Source of the DNA: Albibacterium sp963696875
Lineage (GTDB): Bacteria; Bacteroidota; Bacteroidia; Sphingobacteriales; Sphingobacteriaceae
DNA length: 64,000 bases
Reading direction: 5' to 3'
Assembly: GCA_963696875.1 (NCBI GenBank)
Contig: CAVOLQ010000007.1
Location: 496,001 to 560,000 of the forward strand
Shown here piece by piece: positions 34,046 to 41,943 of this stretch. Each line of letters starts with the position of its first letter. The stretch's first letter is position 1. The position numbers and the translations under genes are program-made. The notes under the pieces were generated by a model. That model had not been told where the DNA came from, searched no databases, and saw only the letters and a program-made list of their open reading frames with translations.

Positions 34046-34179
34046 AAGTAACTCACCAAAAAATTGGCGAACGATACTTGAGGGTTAGTTTTCCCTAATT
34101 TTATATATGTAACCACCCTCATGCAGGTCTTAAAAAGCGCAGCATGAAACCAGCAAGGAATTAAAGAAATGGAATATAT

Positions 34180-34344
34180 TTCGAAAGGATTTACCAATCG
34201 AAAGATGTTAATAGCTTGGAAGTTTTTAGTGTTTCTTGTAATTAAAGCGCTTTTCTCAAGTACGACGGTAGCCGCAATAATGGGATCAGATAATTTTAAG
34301 CCGTATTGTTTTCGAATCTCTGCGCACATTTCCTTGATTTCTGG
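34180..34344 (-). pseudogene. remnant of a VapC-type PIN-domain toxin
   Basis: About 55 codons match the C-terminal half of VapC proteins: EIRKQYGLKLSDPIIAATVV with the conserved acidic residue, then LITRNTKNFQAINIFRLVNPF. The N-terminal half with the first catalytic Asp is missing; an in-frame TGA lies just upstream, and the normal end after NPFE is lost so the frame runs on into unrelated sequence down to 34012. No antitoxin gene was found. It is a dead relic. Confidence 0.65.
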
Positions 34345-34449
34345 TCAAGTCGAAAACCTATGAGTCTGCTTTGACCTAGTAGACAATTAATAAAGAAAGA
34401 CTTTTATTGAACTACACAATATCTCCTTAAAATGAATCTGATAAAGGCA

Positions 34450-35490
34450 TCAACTCTCCTTAAGTTCTCTGGCACTGGGCTTATTACTTTGCAGGTTACC
34501 AAATTCACTCTTGTATATTTTTATCAATAGCAGAAGGTAACTGATCAGTAAAGGGCCGAAGATAAATCCAAAAAAACCGAATAATTTTAGTCCAACAATC
34601 AATCCCAAAACTGTAACAAGTGGATGAACGTTGCCGATTTTTTTAAGTAATGAAATTCTGGCAAGGTAGTCGATATTGCCTGTTATTATACCGCTATAAA
34701 GGAGTAAGCCTATTGCGGCACCTGTATTTCCCGTTGAAAATAGATAGATCACTATGGGAACCCAAATGACCATTGTGCCTAATATAGGGAAAAATGCAAA
34801 TAAACCCGTTAAAAATCCCCATAACACGATATCGCCTACGCCGAATATCCAATAGCCTAGCATCGCACAAAGTCCCTGGATAATAGAAATCAGAGGAATT
34901 CCGATTGCATTCGCTTTTACCATGCTTTTGGTTTCGCCGGCCAGAGTATCAATGTTTTTCACATTTAATGGAATAATGCTTTCTAGGGCCTTTTCCATCT
35001 TAGACCAGCTTGTAAACATGAAGAAGGATAAAAATAAAAGCATGATCAGATTGCCGAGGACATTCGCCGTATTATTCAACAAAGCCGGGATGAGGTTGGC
35101 GAGTTGCTTTTGGATTTGGCCAATGTTTTGTGTAGAAAGCAGATCGTTACCCGTTTTTTCGATAATCCAGTTAGAAACCGTTTCTAAAACTTTCATTATA
35201 GAGTCCGGATTGTTTAATAGAAGGGATACCTGAGAAGAAAGTAAATGGATGGCCAAATAAATCGGTAAACCGATACAAATAAGGAATGCTAATAAAAATA
35301 GGCTGGCTGTCGCATTCTTATTCCAGCCTCTGGATTCGGTAAAATATCTGTAGCGGTCGCGTCCTAAAACGTAAAGTGTTACCGCACCAAGGAAACCTGG
35401 GACAAAAGCGTACAGTTCATACAAAATGACTGCTGATAACAAAACAATAACTAAAAGCAATATGAACTGGCGGATCCTGTAATTGAACAT
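34450..35490 (-). CDS. AI-2E/PerM family membrane protein
   Basis: 346 residues with about eight membrane helices arranged as in the family: two N-terminal helices, a central amphipathic region (LSTQNIGQIQKQLANLIPAL) and a conserved C-terminal part with LWGFLTGLFAFFPILGTMVIWVPIVIYLF (glycine/proline-rich) and LLKKIGNVHPLVTVLGLIVG. Members export small molecules, signals or ions; the substrate cannot be read from sequence. Single gene with no operon partner. Confidence 0.87.
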   Translation of the reverse strand: MFNYRIRQFILLLVIVLLSAVILYELYAFVPGFLGAVTLYVLGRDRYRYFTESRGWNKNATASLFLLAFLICIGLPIYLAIHLLSSQVSLLLNNPDSIMKVLETVSNWIIEKTGNDLLSTQNIGQIQKQLANLIPALLNNTANVLGNLIMLLFLSFFMFTSWSKMEKALESIIPLNVKNIDTLAGETKSMVKANAIGIPLISIIQGLCAMLGYWIFGVGDIVLWGFLTGLFAFFPILGTMVIWVPIVIYLFSTGNTGAAIGLLLYSGIITGNIDYLARISLLKKIGNVHPLVTVLGLIVGLKLFGFFGFIFGPLLISYLLLLIKIYKSEFGNLQSNKPSARELKES

Positions 35491-35641
35491 AATTTTTTTT
35501 TACATCACTTTTTTTAACACTCCTTTTGTTACTTGGCGATGAGTTTATTGGTTAATTCTTATCACGTAGCGAGCAGCTTCGTTAGAATTCATCTAAATTA
35601 CAATTATAATCAAATTATGAGCAAAATAATTTTAATTTCGT

Positions 35642-36028
35642 TTGTTGAAAAAAATTATTTCCATATCGATTCTCGCTGTCTATATGATTTCTTGCACTGA
35701 GTTTGATCAGCTGCTAAGAATTCCGCTATTGATAAGCCATTTTGTGGAGCATAAACAAGAAAGCAAAGCGATTTCTTTCGGAGAGTTTATGTTGATCCAT
35801 TATGTCGAAAATTATAGTTTTAATGGGGATTATGAGCAAGATATGGATCTCCCCTTTAAATCGCTTGATGGAAATTCTATACAAGTTGTCGCTTTTATAC
35901 CTTGGATTGTTTCCTGCTTAAAAACTAAGCCTGTTTACACCAAGGGGGGAAAATACAATCCCTATGAGGAGTGTTTTATTGATAACGCTTACCTTTCTTC
36001 TATTTGGCAACCGCCAAAAGCAGCTTGA
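35642..36028 (+). CDS. small lipoprotein upstream of the CusA-type efflux genes
   Basis: 128 residues. The only usable start is TTG at 35642 (or 35645): an in-frame TAA at 35633 excludes anything upstream. The N-terminus is a lipoprotein signal (KKIISISILAVYMISC). The rest is conserved-looking but unassigned: ISHFVEHKQESKAISFGEFM, HY and a C-terminal YLSSIWQPPKAA. It lies 173 bp before the RND pump on the same strand. Small proteins of this look often precede Bacteroidota CusA operons, so a periplasmic metal-related role is a reasonable inference; the histidines could bind metal. Confidence 0.65.
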   Translation: MLKKIISISILAVYMISCTEFDQLLRIPLLISHFVEHKQESKAISFGEFMLIHYVENYSFNGDYEQDMDLPFKSLDGNSIQVVAFIPWIVSCLKTKPVYTKGGKYNPYEECFIDNAYLSSIWQPPKAA

Positions 36029-36042
36029 ACTTCGCTTTGAGT

Positions 36043-36173
36043 AAGCAGCTATCAGCTGTTAGCTTTCAGGTAGTTTAGATATTAGGCTTTAGGTATTAGG
36101 TAATAAAGAGTATTAAAGAGATGCTTCGAATCTACATCTCATACCTCATACCTATTTCCTAATACCTAATAAA
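36043..36173. repeat. inverted pair of 7-bp arrays, potential long hairpin
   Basis: Forward units (ATCAGCT GTTAGCT TTCAGGT ... ATTAGGC TTTAGGT ATTAGGT) are followed after about 40 nt by reverse-oriented units (CTCATAC CTATTTC CTAATAC CTAATAA). TTAGGTATTAGG (36089-36100) pairs perfectly with CCTAATACCTAA (36158-36169). Confidence 0.7.
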
Positions 36174-36201
36174 TAGAAATTTAAAACGGTAACAATAAAT
36201 C

Positions 36202-39200
36202 ATGCTTAATAAAATTATAGAGTTTTCCATTAGGAATAAACTCATAGTAGGCCTTTTTGTAATTGGCCTAATGATATATGGCGGCTTCCAGGTAACTCAG
36301 TTACCAATAGATGCTGTTCCAGATATTACTAATAATCAAGTTCAAGTGATAACGGTTGCGCCTTCTTATGGGGCCAATGATATCGAGCGTTTAATCACAT
36401 TTCCAATTGAACAGGCAAATACCAACATACCTGGTTTAGAAGAAATAAGGAGTTTTTCCCGTTTCGGTCTGTCGCTTGTTACCATTGTGTTTGACGACAA
36501 AACTGATATCTATTGGGCGCGACAGCAGGTTTCCGAACGACTGCAACAAGTGCAAGCTGAAATACCCACGTCGGTGGGTGTTCCAGAGCTGGGACCAATT
36601 TCTACCGGACTAGGAGAGATATATCAATATGTAGTCCGTGCGAAAGAGGGCTATGAAGATAAATACGATGCAACGGAATTGCGTACCATTCAAGATTGGA
36701 TTGTACGCAGGCAATTGCTCAGCGTTAAAGGGGTAGCAGAGGTAAGCAGTTTTGGCGGTAAATTGAAGCAATTTGAAATTGCCATTCATCCTAATAAGCT
36801 TCAGGCTTATCAGATTACCATCAATGATGTTTTAGCTGCGGTGGAAAAAAACAATCAGAATACGGGAGGTGCTTATATTGAAAAAGGACCAACAGTACTT
36901 TTTATCCGCAGTGAAGGTCTTCTCGGTAGTAAAGAGGATATCGAAAATATCGCGATAAAAACTGATGCGAATGGGATTCCTCTTTTTGTTCGCGATGTTT
37001 CCGAGGTGAAGATTGGCCATTCTACACGTTATGGCGCAATGGTTTATAACGATGTGGGCGAAGTTTCTGGCGCTATCGTCATGATGCTAAAGGGTGCCAA
37101 CAGTAGTAAAGTGATCAAAGATGTAAAAGACCAGGTCGATTTCATACAAACTACACTTCCCGAAGGCGTAGTAATTGAAGCATTTTTAGATCGTACAAAG
37201 ATGGTCGATAATGCTATTAGCACAGTGAAAACCAATTTATTAGAGGGGGCTTTGATTGTCGTTTTTATATTGGTTGTCTTCTTAGGGAATTTGAGAGCGG
37301 GCCTGTTGGTGGCATCGGTGATTCCATTGGCTATGTTGTTCGCTATTATCCTGATGAATATTTTTGGGGTCAGTGGTAATCTGATGAGTTTGGGGGCTCT
37401 AGATTTCGGATTGATTGTAGATGGGGCGGTAATCATTGTCGAGGCCGTCATGCATCAGCTCAGCAAGAATTCTGGCCTTGGGGTAACCCGCCTCAATCAG
37501 AAACAGATGGACAAAGAAGTTGGCTTTTCAGCGAGCAGAATGATGAATAGTGCAGTCTTTGGACAGGTTATCATCTTAATTGTTTATCTACCTATTTTCT
37601 CTTTACGAGGGATAGAAGGAAAAATGTTTATTCCGATGGCGCAGACCGTAACATTTGCCTTATTGGGTGCTTTTATTTTGTCGCTTACCTATATTCCTAT
37701 GATGAGCTCCTTGTTTTTAAGTAAGAACACCACGCATAAGCCGAATATTTCTGATCGGTTAATGAATAAATTAAGTTCTTCTTATCAACATACTTTGGCA
37801 AATGTATTACGTTTCCCAAAGACGGTTATTTCCAGCGTATTGACACTTTTTGTGGCAGCCCTGATCACACTATCCTTTTTAGGTGCTGAATTTATCCCTT
37901 CACTTGAAGAAGGAGATTTTGCTGTGGAAACCAGGATATTGACCGGTAGTAACCTGAGCACGTCGATTGAGTATACAAAGAAAGCGGCAGGTATCCTTAA
38001 GTCTCGTTTCCCGGAAGTCGAAATGGTCGTTACCAAGATAGGGAGCGGCGAGGTTCCTACTGAGCCAAATCCTATGGAGCTTAGTGATATGATCATTACG
38101 CTAAAAGATAAAAAGGAATGGACTTCAGCAAAAAGTTATGATGAATTAGCCGCAAAAATGGGCGCGGAGCTTCAAGATATTCCAGGGATTACCGCAAGCT
38201 TTCAATTTCCTGTTCAAATGCGTTTTAATGAATTGATGACTGGAGCAAGGCAAGATGTTGTGGTAAAGATATTTGGTGAGAACTTAGATTCTTTAGATGT
38301 ATATGCGCATAAGCTTGGTGCGCTAGTCAATACGGTCGATGGGGCACAAGATTTATATGTAGAAACAGTTACTGGCTTACCTCAAATTGTGATTGACTAT
38401 AAACGGGCGGTTATTGCGCAATATGGACTGTCGATTGATGATGTGAACAAAGTATTGCATGCTGCCTTTGCCGGTCAATCTGCAGGTTGGGTTTTTGAAG
38501 GAGAAAGACGCTTTGGTTTGGTAGTAAATATGGATGTAGAAAAGCGACAAAGTCTGGAAGATGTGCAGGAGCTATTGATTCCGACATCGAGTGGCGCTCA
38601 AGTTCCTCTTCAACAATTGGCGAGTGTTGAAATTGTTGAGGGACCTAACCAAATTCAAAGAGAAGATGCCAAGCGAAGGATTGTGATTGGCTTTAATATT
38701 AGGGATCGCGATGTGCAAAGTATTGTGAATGAGCTGCAAAAGAAGGTGGAGGAAAATGTAGTCCTACCAGCCGGCTATTATGTGACCTATGGAGGGGAGT
38801 TTGAAAATCTAAATGCGGCTACGGATCGATTAGTGATAGCGGTACCCATTGCATTGGCCTTGATTTTCTTATTACTCTTTTTCGCTTTTGGCTCGATCAA
38901 GCAGAGTTTGCTTATTTATTCGGCCATTCCGCTTTCCGCAATAGGTGGTATATTCTTTTTAGCCGTCCGAGGAATGCCTTTTAGCATCAGCGCAGGCGTA
39001 GGATTTATCGCACTATTTGGTGTGGCCGTTTTGAATGGAATTGTATTAATTACTGAATTTAATCACCTAAGGCGGGCAGGCCACCGCAATTTACATCGAA
39101 TTGTTTTGAAGGGAAGTAAAGTTCGTCTGCGACCGGTTTTAATGACCGCATCGGTCGCCTCATTAGGTTTTCTGCCGATGGCATTAAGTAACGGAGCTGG

Positions 39201-40548
39201 GGCGGAAGTACAGCGACCTTTGGCCACTGTAGTCATTGGAGGCTTACTTTTAGCTACTTTTTTAACCCTTTTCGTATTGCCTGTTTTGTATGTTTTATTT
39301 GAAAGAACAAAAAAATCAAAGATGAAAAGCAAGACTCTAATTATTACTTTATTTATTTCATTATTCTCTTATAATAGCATGCTTGCACAATCGCCGATCT
39401 TGTTGAATGAGGCAATTGATATCGCTATTGCAAATAATTTAACTGTGAAAAATGAGGAACTTAAGGCGGCTTATAAAAAGCAGTTGATAAAGACCTCTGC
39501 GACGATTCCTCAAGCAGAGGTATCGGCTGAGTGGGGGAAGTTGAACAGTTCTTTTAACGATTCCAAGTTTGGACTTTCTCAATCCTTTAATTTCCCAAGC
39601 GTTTATGCTAAACAGAAAAAGCTGCTTACTGAAGAGTGGAATTTAGCGGTTTTAGGAGTAGATTTAAAAGAAGCTGAAATTCGTCGAAATGTGAGTCAAG
39701 CGTTTTATTCGATCTTGTATTTAAAAAGAAAGGAAGTGATTTTGCTCGAAAATGATAGCCTTTATCTTGAGTTTTTAAGGAAAAGTGAATTGCGCTTCTC
39801 AACTGGGGAAAGCAATGTTTTGGAAAAAGCTACGGCTGAAAGTCAGCGCGGTTCCATTAGACTCCAATTAAGTCAATTAAAACAACAGATTGAGTTAGCG
39901 GCATTGCAGTTCCAACTTTTATTAAATAGTTCTACGCTTTATGAGCCCCACGAAGAGAGCTTCAAAGCCAAGCTCGCTTCAAATAGTACAGATATGGCAA
40001 TCAATCAGCATCCTATTTTAAAGATGTTGGAACAGGAGCAAGATCTTGCAAGTGCGCAAACACAGGTTGAAAAATCGAAATTAAGCCCTGAGCTGAATCT
40101 AGGGTATTTTAATTCTAGTATGATTGGGAATGGTGCTGACGATTTTTATTATAGTTCCTCAAAGCGTTTTCAATACGGTTCTGTGGGAATAGGAATTCCA
40201 ATTTTTCATGGTGCTCAAAAGGCGAAAATTGCGGCTTCAAAAATGAATGAGAGTTTAACAGAGCAGAACTACCTCCTTGGAGTTCAGAATTTGCAGAATT
40301 CCTATCAGGCAGCTTTAGTTAATTATAAAAGCCATCTCGAAAACCTTAGGTACTTTGAAGAAATCGCTTTGGAAAATGCAAAACTAATAAAAGCTACGGC
40401 TACAAAGCAATTTGAAGTCGGCGAAATTAACTACCTAAACTGGGTAATGCTCATCAATCAAGCCATTGGAATACAAAATGATTATTTGGAAGCTGTGAAT
40501 AGTTTAAATGAAAGCACTATTCAACTAAACTTTCTTATTGAAAATTAA
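36202..40548 (+). CDS. cusA: CusA/CzcA-type heavy-metal RND pump fused to a TolC/CusC-like outer-membrane factor
   Basis: 1448 residues. Residues 1-1040 are a full heavy-metal-efflux RND transporter: VTQLPIDAVPDITNNQVQV at the start, helix 4 proton-relay motif GALDFGLIVDGAVIIVEA, methionine-containing periplasmic cleft region (MRFNELMTGARQDV) and GVAVLNGIVLITEFNHLR. A second signal-like stretch (TLIITLFISLFSYNSMLAQ, from about 1045) is followed by an outer-membrane efflux protein domain with coiled-coil heptads. The fusion is a known Bacteroidota arrangement. It exports Cu/Ag- or Zn/Co/Cd-type cations; the exact metal is not determined. The adaptor gene follows after 6 bp. Confidence 0.95.
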   Translation: MLNKIIEFSIRNKLIVGLFVIGLMIYGGFQVTQLPIDAVPDITNNQVQVITVAPSYGANDIERLITFPIEQANTNIPGLEEIRSFSRFGLSLVTIVFDDKTDIYWARQQVSERLQQVQAEIPTSVGVPELGPISTGLGEIYQYVVRAKEGYEDKYDATELRTIQDWIVRRQLLSVKGVAEVSSFGGKLKQFEIAIHPNKLQAYQITINDVLAAVEKNNQNTGGAYIEKGPTVLFIRSEGLLGSKEDIENIAIKTDANGIPLFVRDVSEVKIGHSTRYGAMVYNDVGEVSGAIVMMLKGANSSKVIKDVKDQVDFIQTTLPEGVVIEAFLDRTKMVDNAISTVKTNLLEGALIVVFILVVFLGNLRAGLLVASVIPLAMLFAIILMNIFGVSGNLMSLGALDFGLIVDGAVIIVEAVMHQLSKNSGLGVTRLNQKQMDKEVGFSASRMMNSAVFGQVIILIVYLPIFSLRGIEGKMFIPMAQTVTFALLGAFILSLTYIPMMSSLFLSKNTTHKPNISDRLMNKLSSSYQHTLANVLRFPKTVISSVLTLFVAALITLSFLGAEFIPSLEEGDFAVETRILTGSNLSTSIEYTKKAAGILKSRFPEVEMVVTKIGSGEVPTEPNPMELSDMIITLKDKKEWTSAKSYDELAAKMGAELQDIPGITASFQFPVQMRFNELMTGARQDVVVKIFGENLDSLDVYAHKLGALVNTVDGAQDLYVETVTGLPQIVIDYKRAVIAQYGLSIDDVNKVLHAAFAGQSAGWVFEGERRFGLVVNMDVEKRQSLEDVQELLIPTSSGAQVPLQQLASVEIVEGPNQIQREDAKRRIVIGFNIRDRDVQSIVNELQKKVEENVVLPAGYYVTYGGEFENLNAATDRLVIAVPIALALIFLLLFFAFGSIKQSLLIYSAIPLSAIGGIFFLAVRGMPFSISAGVGFIALFGVAVLNGIVLITEFNHLRRAGHRNLHRIVLKGSKVRLRPVLMTASVASLGFLPMALSNGAGAEVQRPLATVVIGGLLLATFLTLFVLPVLYVLFERTKKSKMKSKTLIITLFISLFSYNSMLAQSPILLNEAIDIAIANNLTVKNEELKAAYKKQLIKTSATIPQAEVSAEWGKLNSSFNDSKFGLSQSFNFPSVYAKQKKLLTEEWNLAVLGVDLKEAEIRRNVSQAFYSILYLKRKEVILLENDSLYLEFLRKSELRFSTGESNVLEKATAESQRGSIRLQLSQLKQQIELAALQFQLLLNSSTLYEPHEESFKAKLASNSTDMAINQHPILKMLEQEQDLASAQTQVEKSKLSPELNLGYFNSSMIGNGADDFYYSSSKRFQYGSVGIGIPIFHGAQKAKIAASKMNESLTEQNYLLGVQNLQNSYQAALVNYKSHLENLRYFEEIALENAKLIKATATKQFEVGEINYLNWVMLINQAIGIQNDYLEAVNSLNESTIQLNFLIEN

Positions 40549-40554
40549 CATAAT

Positions 40555-41685
40555 ATGAAAAAATTAAATATTTATTTTTGTCTATTGATCTTCCTGTCCG
40601 CATGTGGCAGTACAGTCAATACCGAGGAATCCACATCTACTCAAAATGCTGAAAACACGGTTAGTCTGAACGATGTCCAAGCGGAAAATGCTGGTATTGA
40701 GTTTGGTAAAGTTGAGCAAAGGAAGATATCACAAGTTATAAAAGTGAATGGTAAGATAGAACTCCCTCCTCAAAATATTGTTTCTATCAGTATTCCTTTG
40801 GGTGGGTATTTGAAATCTACCAAGCTTTTGCCGGGGATGGCAGTGCGCAAAGGAGAAGCAATTGCAACAATGGAAGACATACAATATATTCAATTGCAAG
40901 AGGATTACCTGAGTATGAAAGAAAAGCTTCATTTTTCGGAAAAGGAGTATCAAAGACAGAAGGAATTAAATCAAAGTAAAGCTAGTAGCGATAAAGTGTT
41001 GGAACAGGCAGAGTTGGCTTTCAACAATAATAAGATAGCACTTAGGTCTTTGTCAGAACGGTTGTTATTGTTGAATATTCAGCCCAGTACTTTATCAGAA
41101 AACCATCTTAATAGGAGGATAACGCTCTATTCACCCATTAATGGATATGTTTCTAAAGTGAATGTAAATATTGGTAAATATGTTGATGCAGCAGATGTGT
41201 TGTTTGAATTGATTGATTTGAACGATTTACACCTATCGATAAAAGTGTTTGAAAAAGACCTTGACAAAATCTTTATTGGTCAAAAAATCCTTACATTTAA
41301 CAATGCGCAACCTGACAAAATATACGAAAGTGAGGTTGTATTAATTGGAAAAGATTTAGATGAAGATGGCAGTGTTGAGGTGCATTGCCATTTTGAACAA
41401 GCTGATAAGAGGTTATTTCCAGGGATGTACATGAATGGTGAAATCGAAGTGCATAGTGCCCAGGTTTATTCTTTGCCTGAAGAAGCCGTACTTCTTTATG
41501 AGGGAAAGAATTTTATTTTTATCGCTAAAGGGGAGGGTCAATTTGAACTGAGAAATATTGAAATTGGAAACAAAGAAAACAAATTTATTGAAGTCTTAAA
41601 TCCCGACGAGTTAATAAACCAAGACATTGTCGTTAAGGGTGCGTATGCACTGTTAATGAAAATGAAAAACGTTTCGGATGACTAA
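40555..41685 (+). CDS. RND periplasmic adaptor (CusB/CzcB-like membrane fusion protein)
   Basis: 376 residues. Lipoprotein signal FLSACGS (C17), a barrel-sandwich (lipoyl-like) hybrid split around a helical hairpin (about 115-165, rich in K/E/Q), then beta-barrel and C-terminal membrane-proximal domain (LFPGMYMNGEIEVHSAQVYSLPEEAVL). It links the RND pump with its outer-membrane domain. It is 6 bp downstream of the CusA-CusC fusion gene; no further gene belongs to the operon, as repeats and hairpin B follow. Confidence 0.92.
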   Translation: MKKLNIYFCLLIFLSACGSTVNTEESTSTQNAENTVSLNDVQAENAGIEFGKVEQRKISQVIKVNGKIELPPQNIVSISIPLGGYLKSTKLLPGMAVRKGEAIATMEDIQYIQLQEDYLSMKEKLHFSEKEYQRQKELNQSKASSDKVLEQAELAFNNNKIALRSLSERLLLLNIQPSTLSENHLNRRITLYSPINGYVSKVNVNIGKYVDAADVLFELIDLNDLHLSIKVFEKDLDKIFIGQKILTFNNAQPDKIYESEVVLIGKDLDEDGSVEVHCHFEQADKRLFPGMYMNGEIEVHSAQVYSLPEEAVLLYEGKNFIFIAKGEGQFELRNIEIGNKENKFIEVLNPDELINQDIVVKGAYALLMKMKNVSDD

Positions 41686-41689
41686 AAAT

Positions 41690-41826
41690 AGGTTTGAGGT
41701 ATTAGGCTTTAGATGATAGAGGACTGGCGAAGTCTTTAGCGGTGTTGAAAGTGACTTCGCCAGTCTCTTTCGGATTTTAGGCCTTAGTTTGATAGAAGTT
41801 AAAAACTGACGGCTCAAAGTTGATAG
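41690..41826. repeat. 7-bp degenerate arrays on both sides of hairpin B
   Basis: Before the hairpin: GGTTTGAGGT ATTAGGC TTTAGAT GATAGAG. After it: TTTTAGGC CTTAGTT TGATAGA AGTTAAA. Together they fill the space between the adaptor stop and the P-type ATPase leader. Confidence 0.6.
41722..41765. repeat. 44-nt hairpin element, copy B
   Basis: Perfect 13-bp arms GACTGGCGAAGTC / GACTTCGCCAGTC around the 18-nt loop TTTAGCGGTGTTGAAAGT. Compared with copy A (22599) two arm positions differ and both changes are compensated on the opposite arm; loop bases TTTAGC--T-TTGAA are shared. Confidence 0.75.
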
Positions 41827-41943
41827 ATGAAGACAGCCGAAATCAGGCATGTACACATGCGGCCAACGAAATTTCGTAAGTCAACAACCAGAGGCTGGCG
41901 ATTAAAGCGATGTTCCTTTGGTGTTTTTAAAAAGTCATGTAAC

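Noticed and set aside
34012..34179. C-terminal run-on of the PIN remnant as a real protein end
   Set aside because: After the NPFE motif the sequence loses all similarity and runs into repeat DNA.
41827..41943. Upstream ATG giving a 39-residue N-terminal extension of the P-type ATPase
   Set aside because: The extension is basic, unlike the family, and begins in repeat-like sequence; ATG 41944 gives the normal N-terminus.
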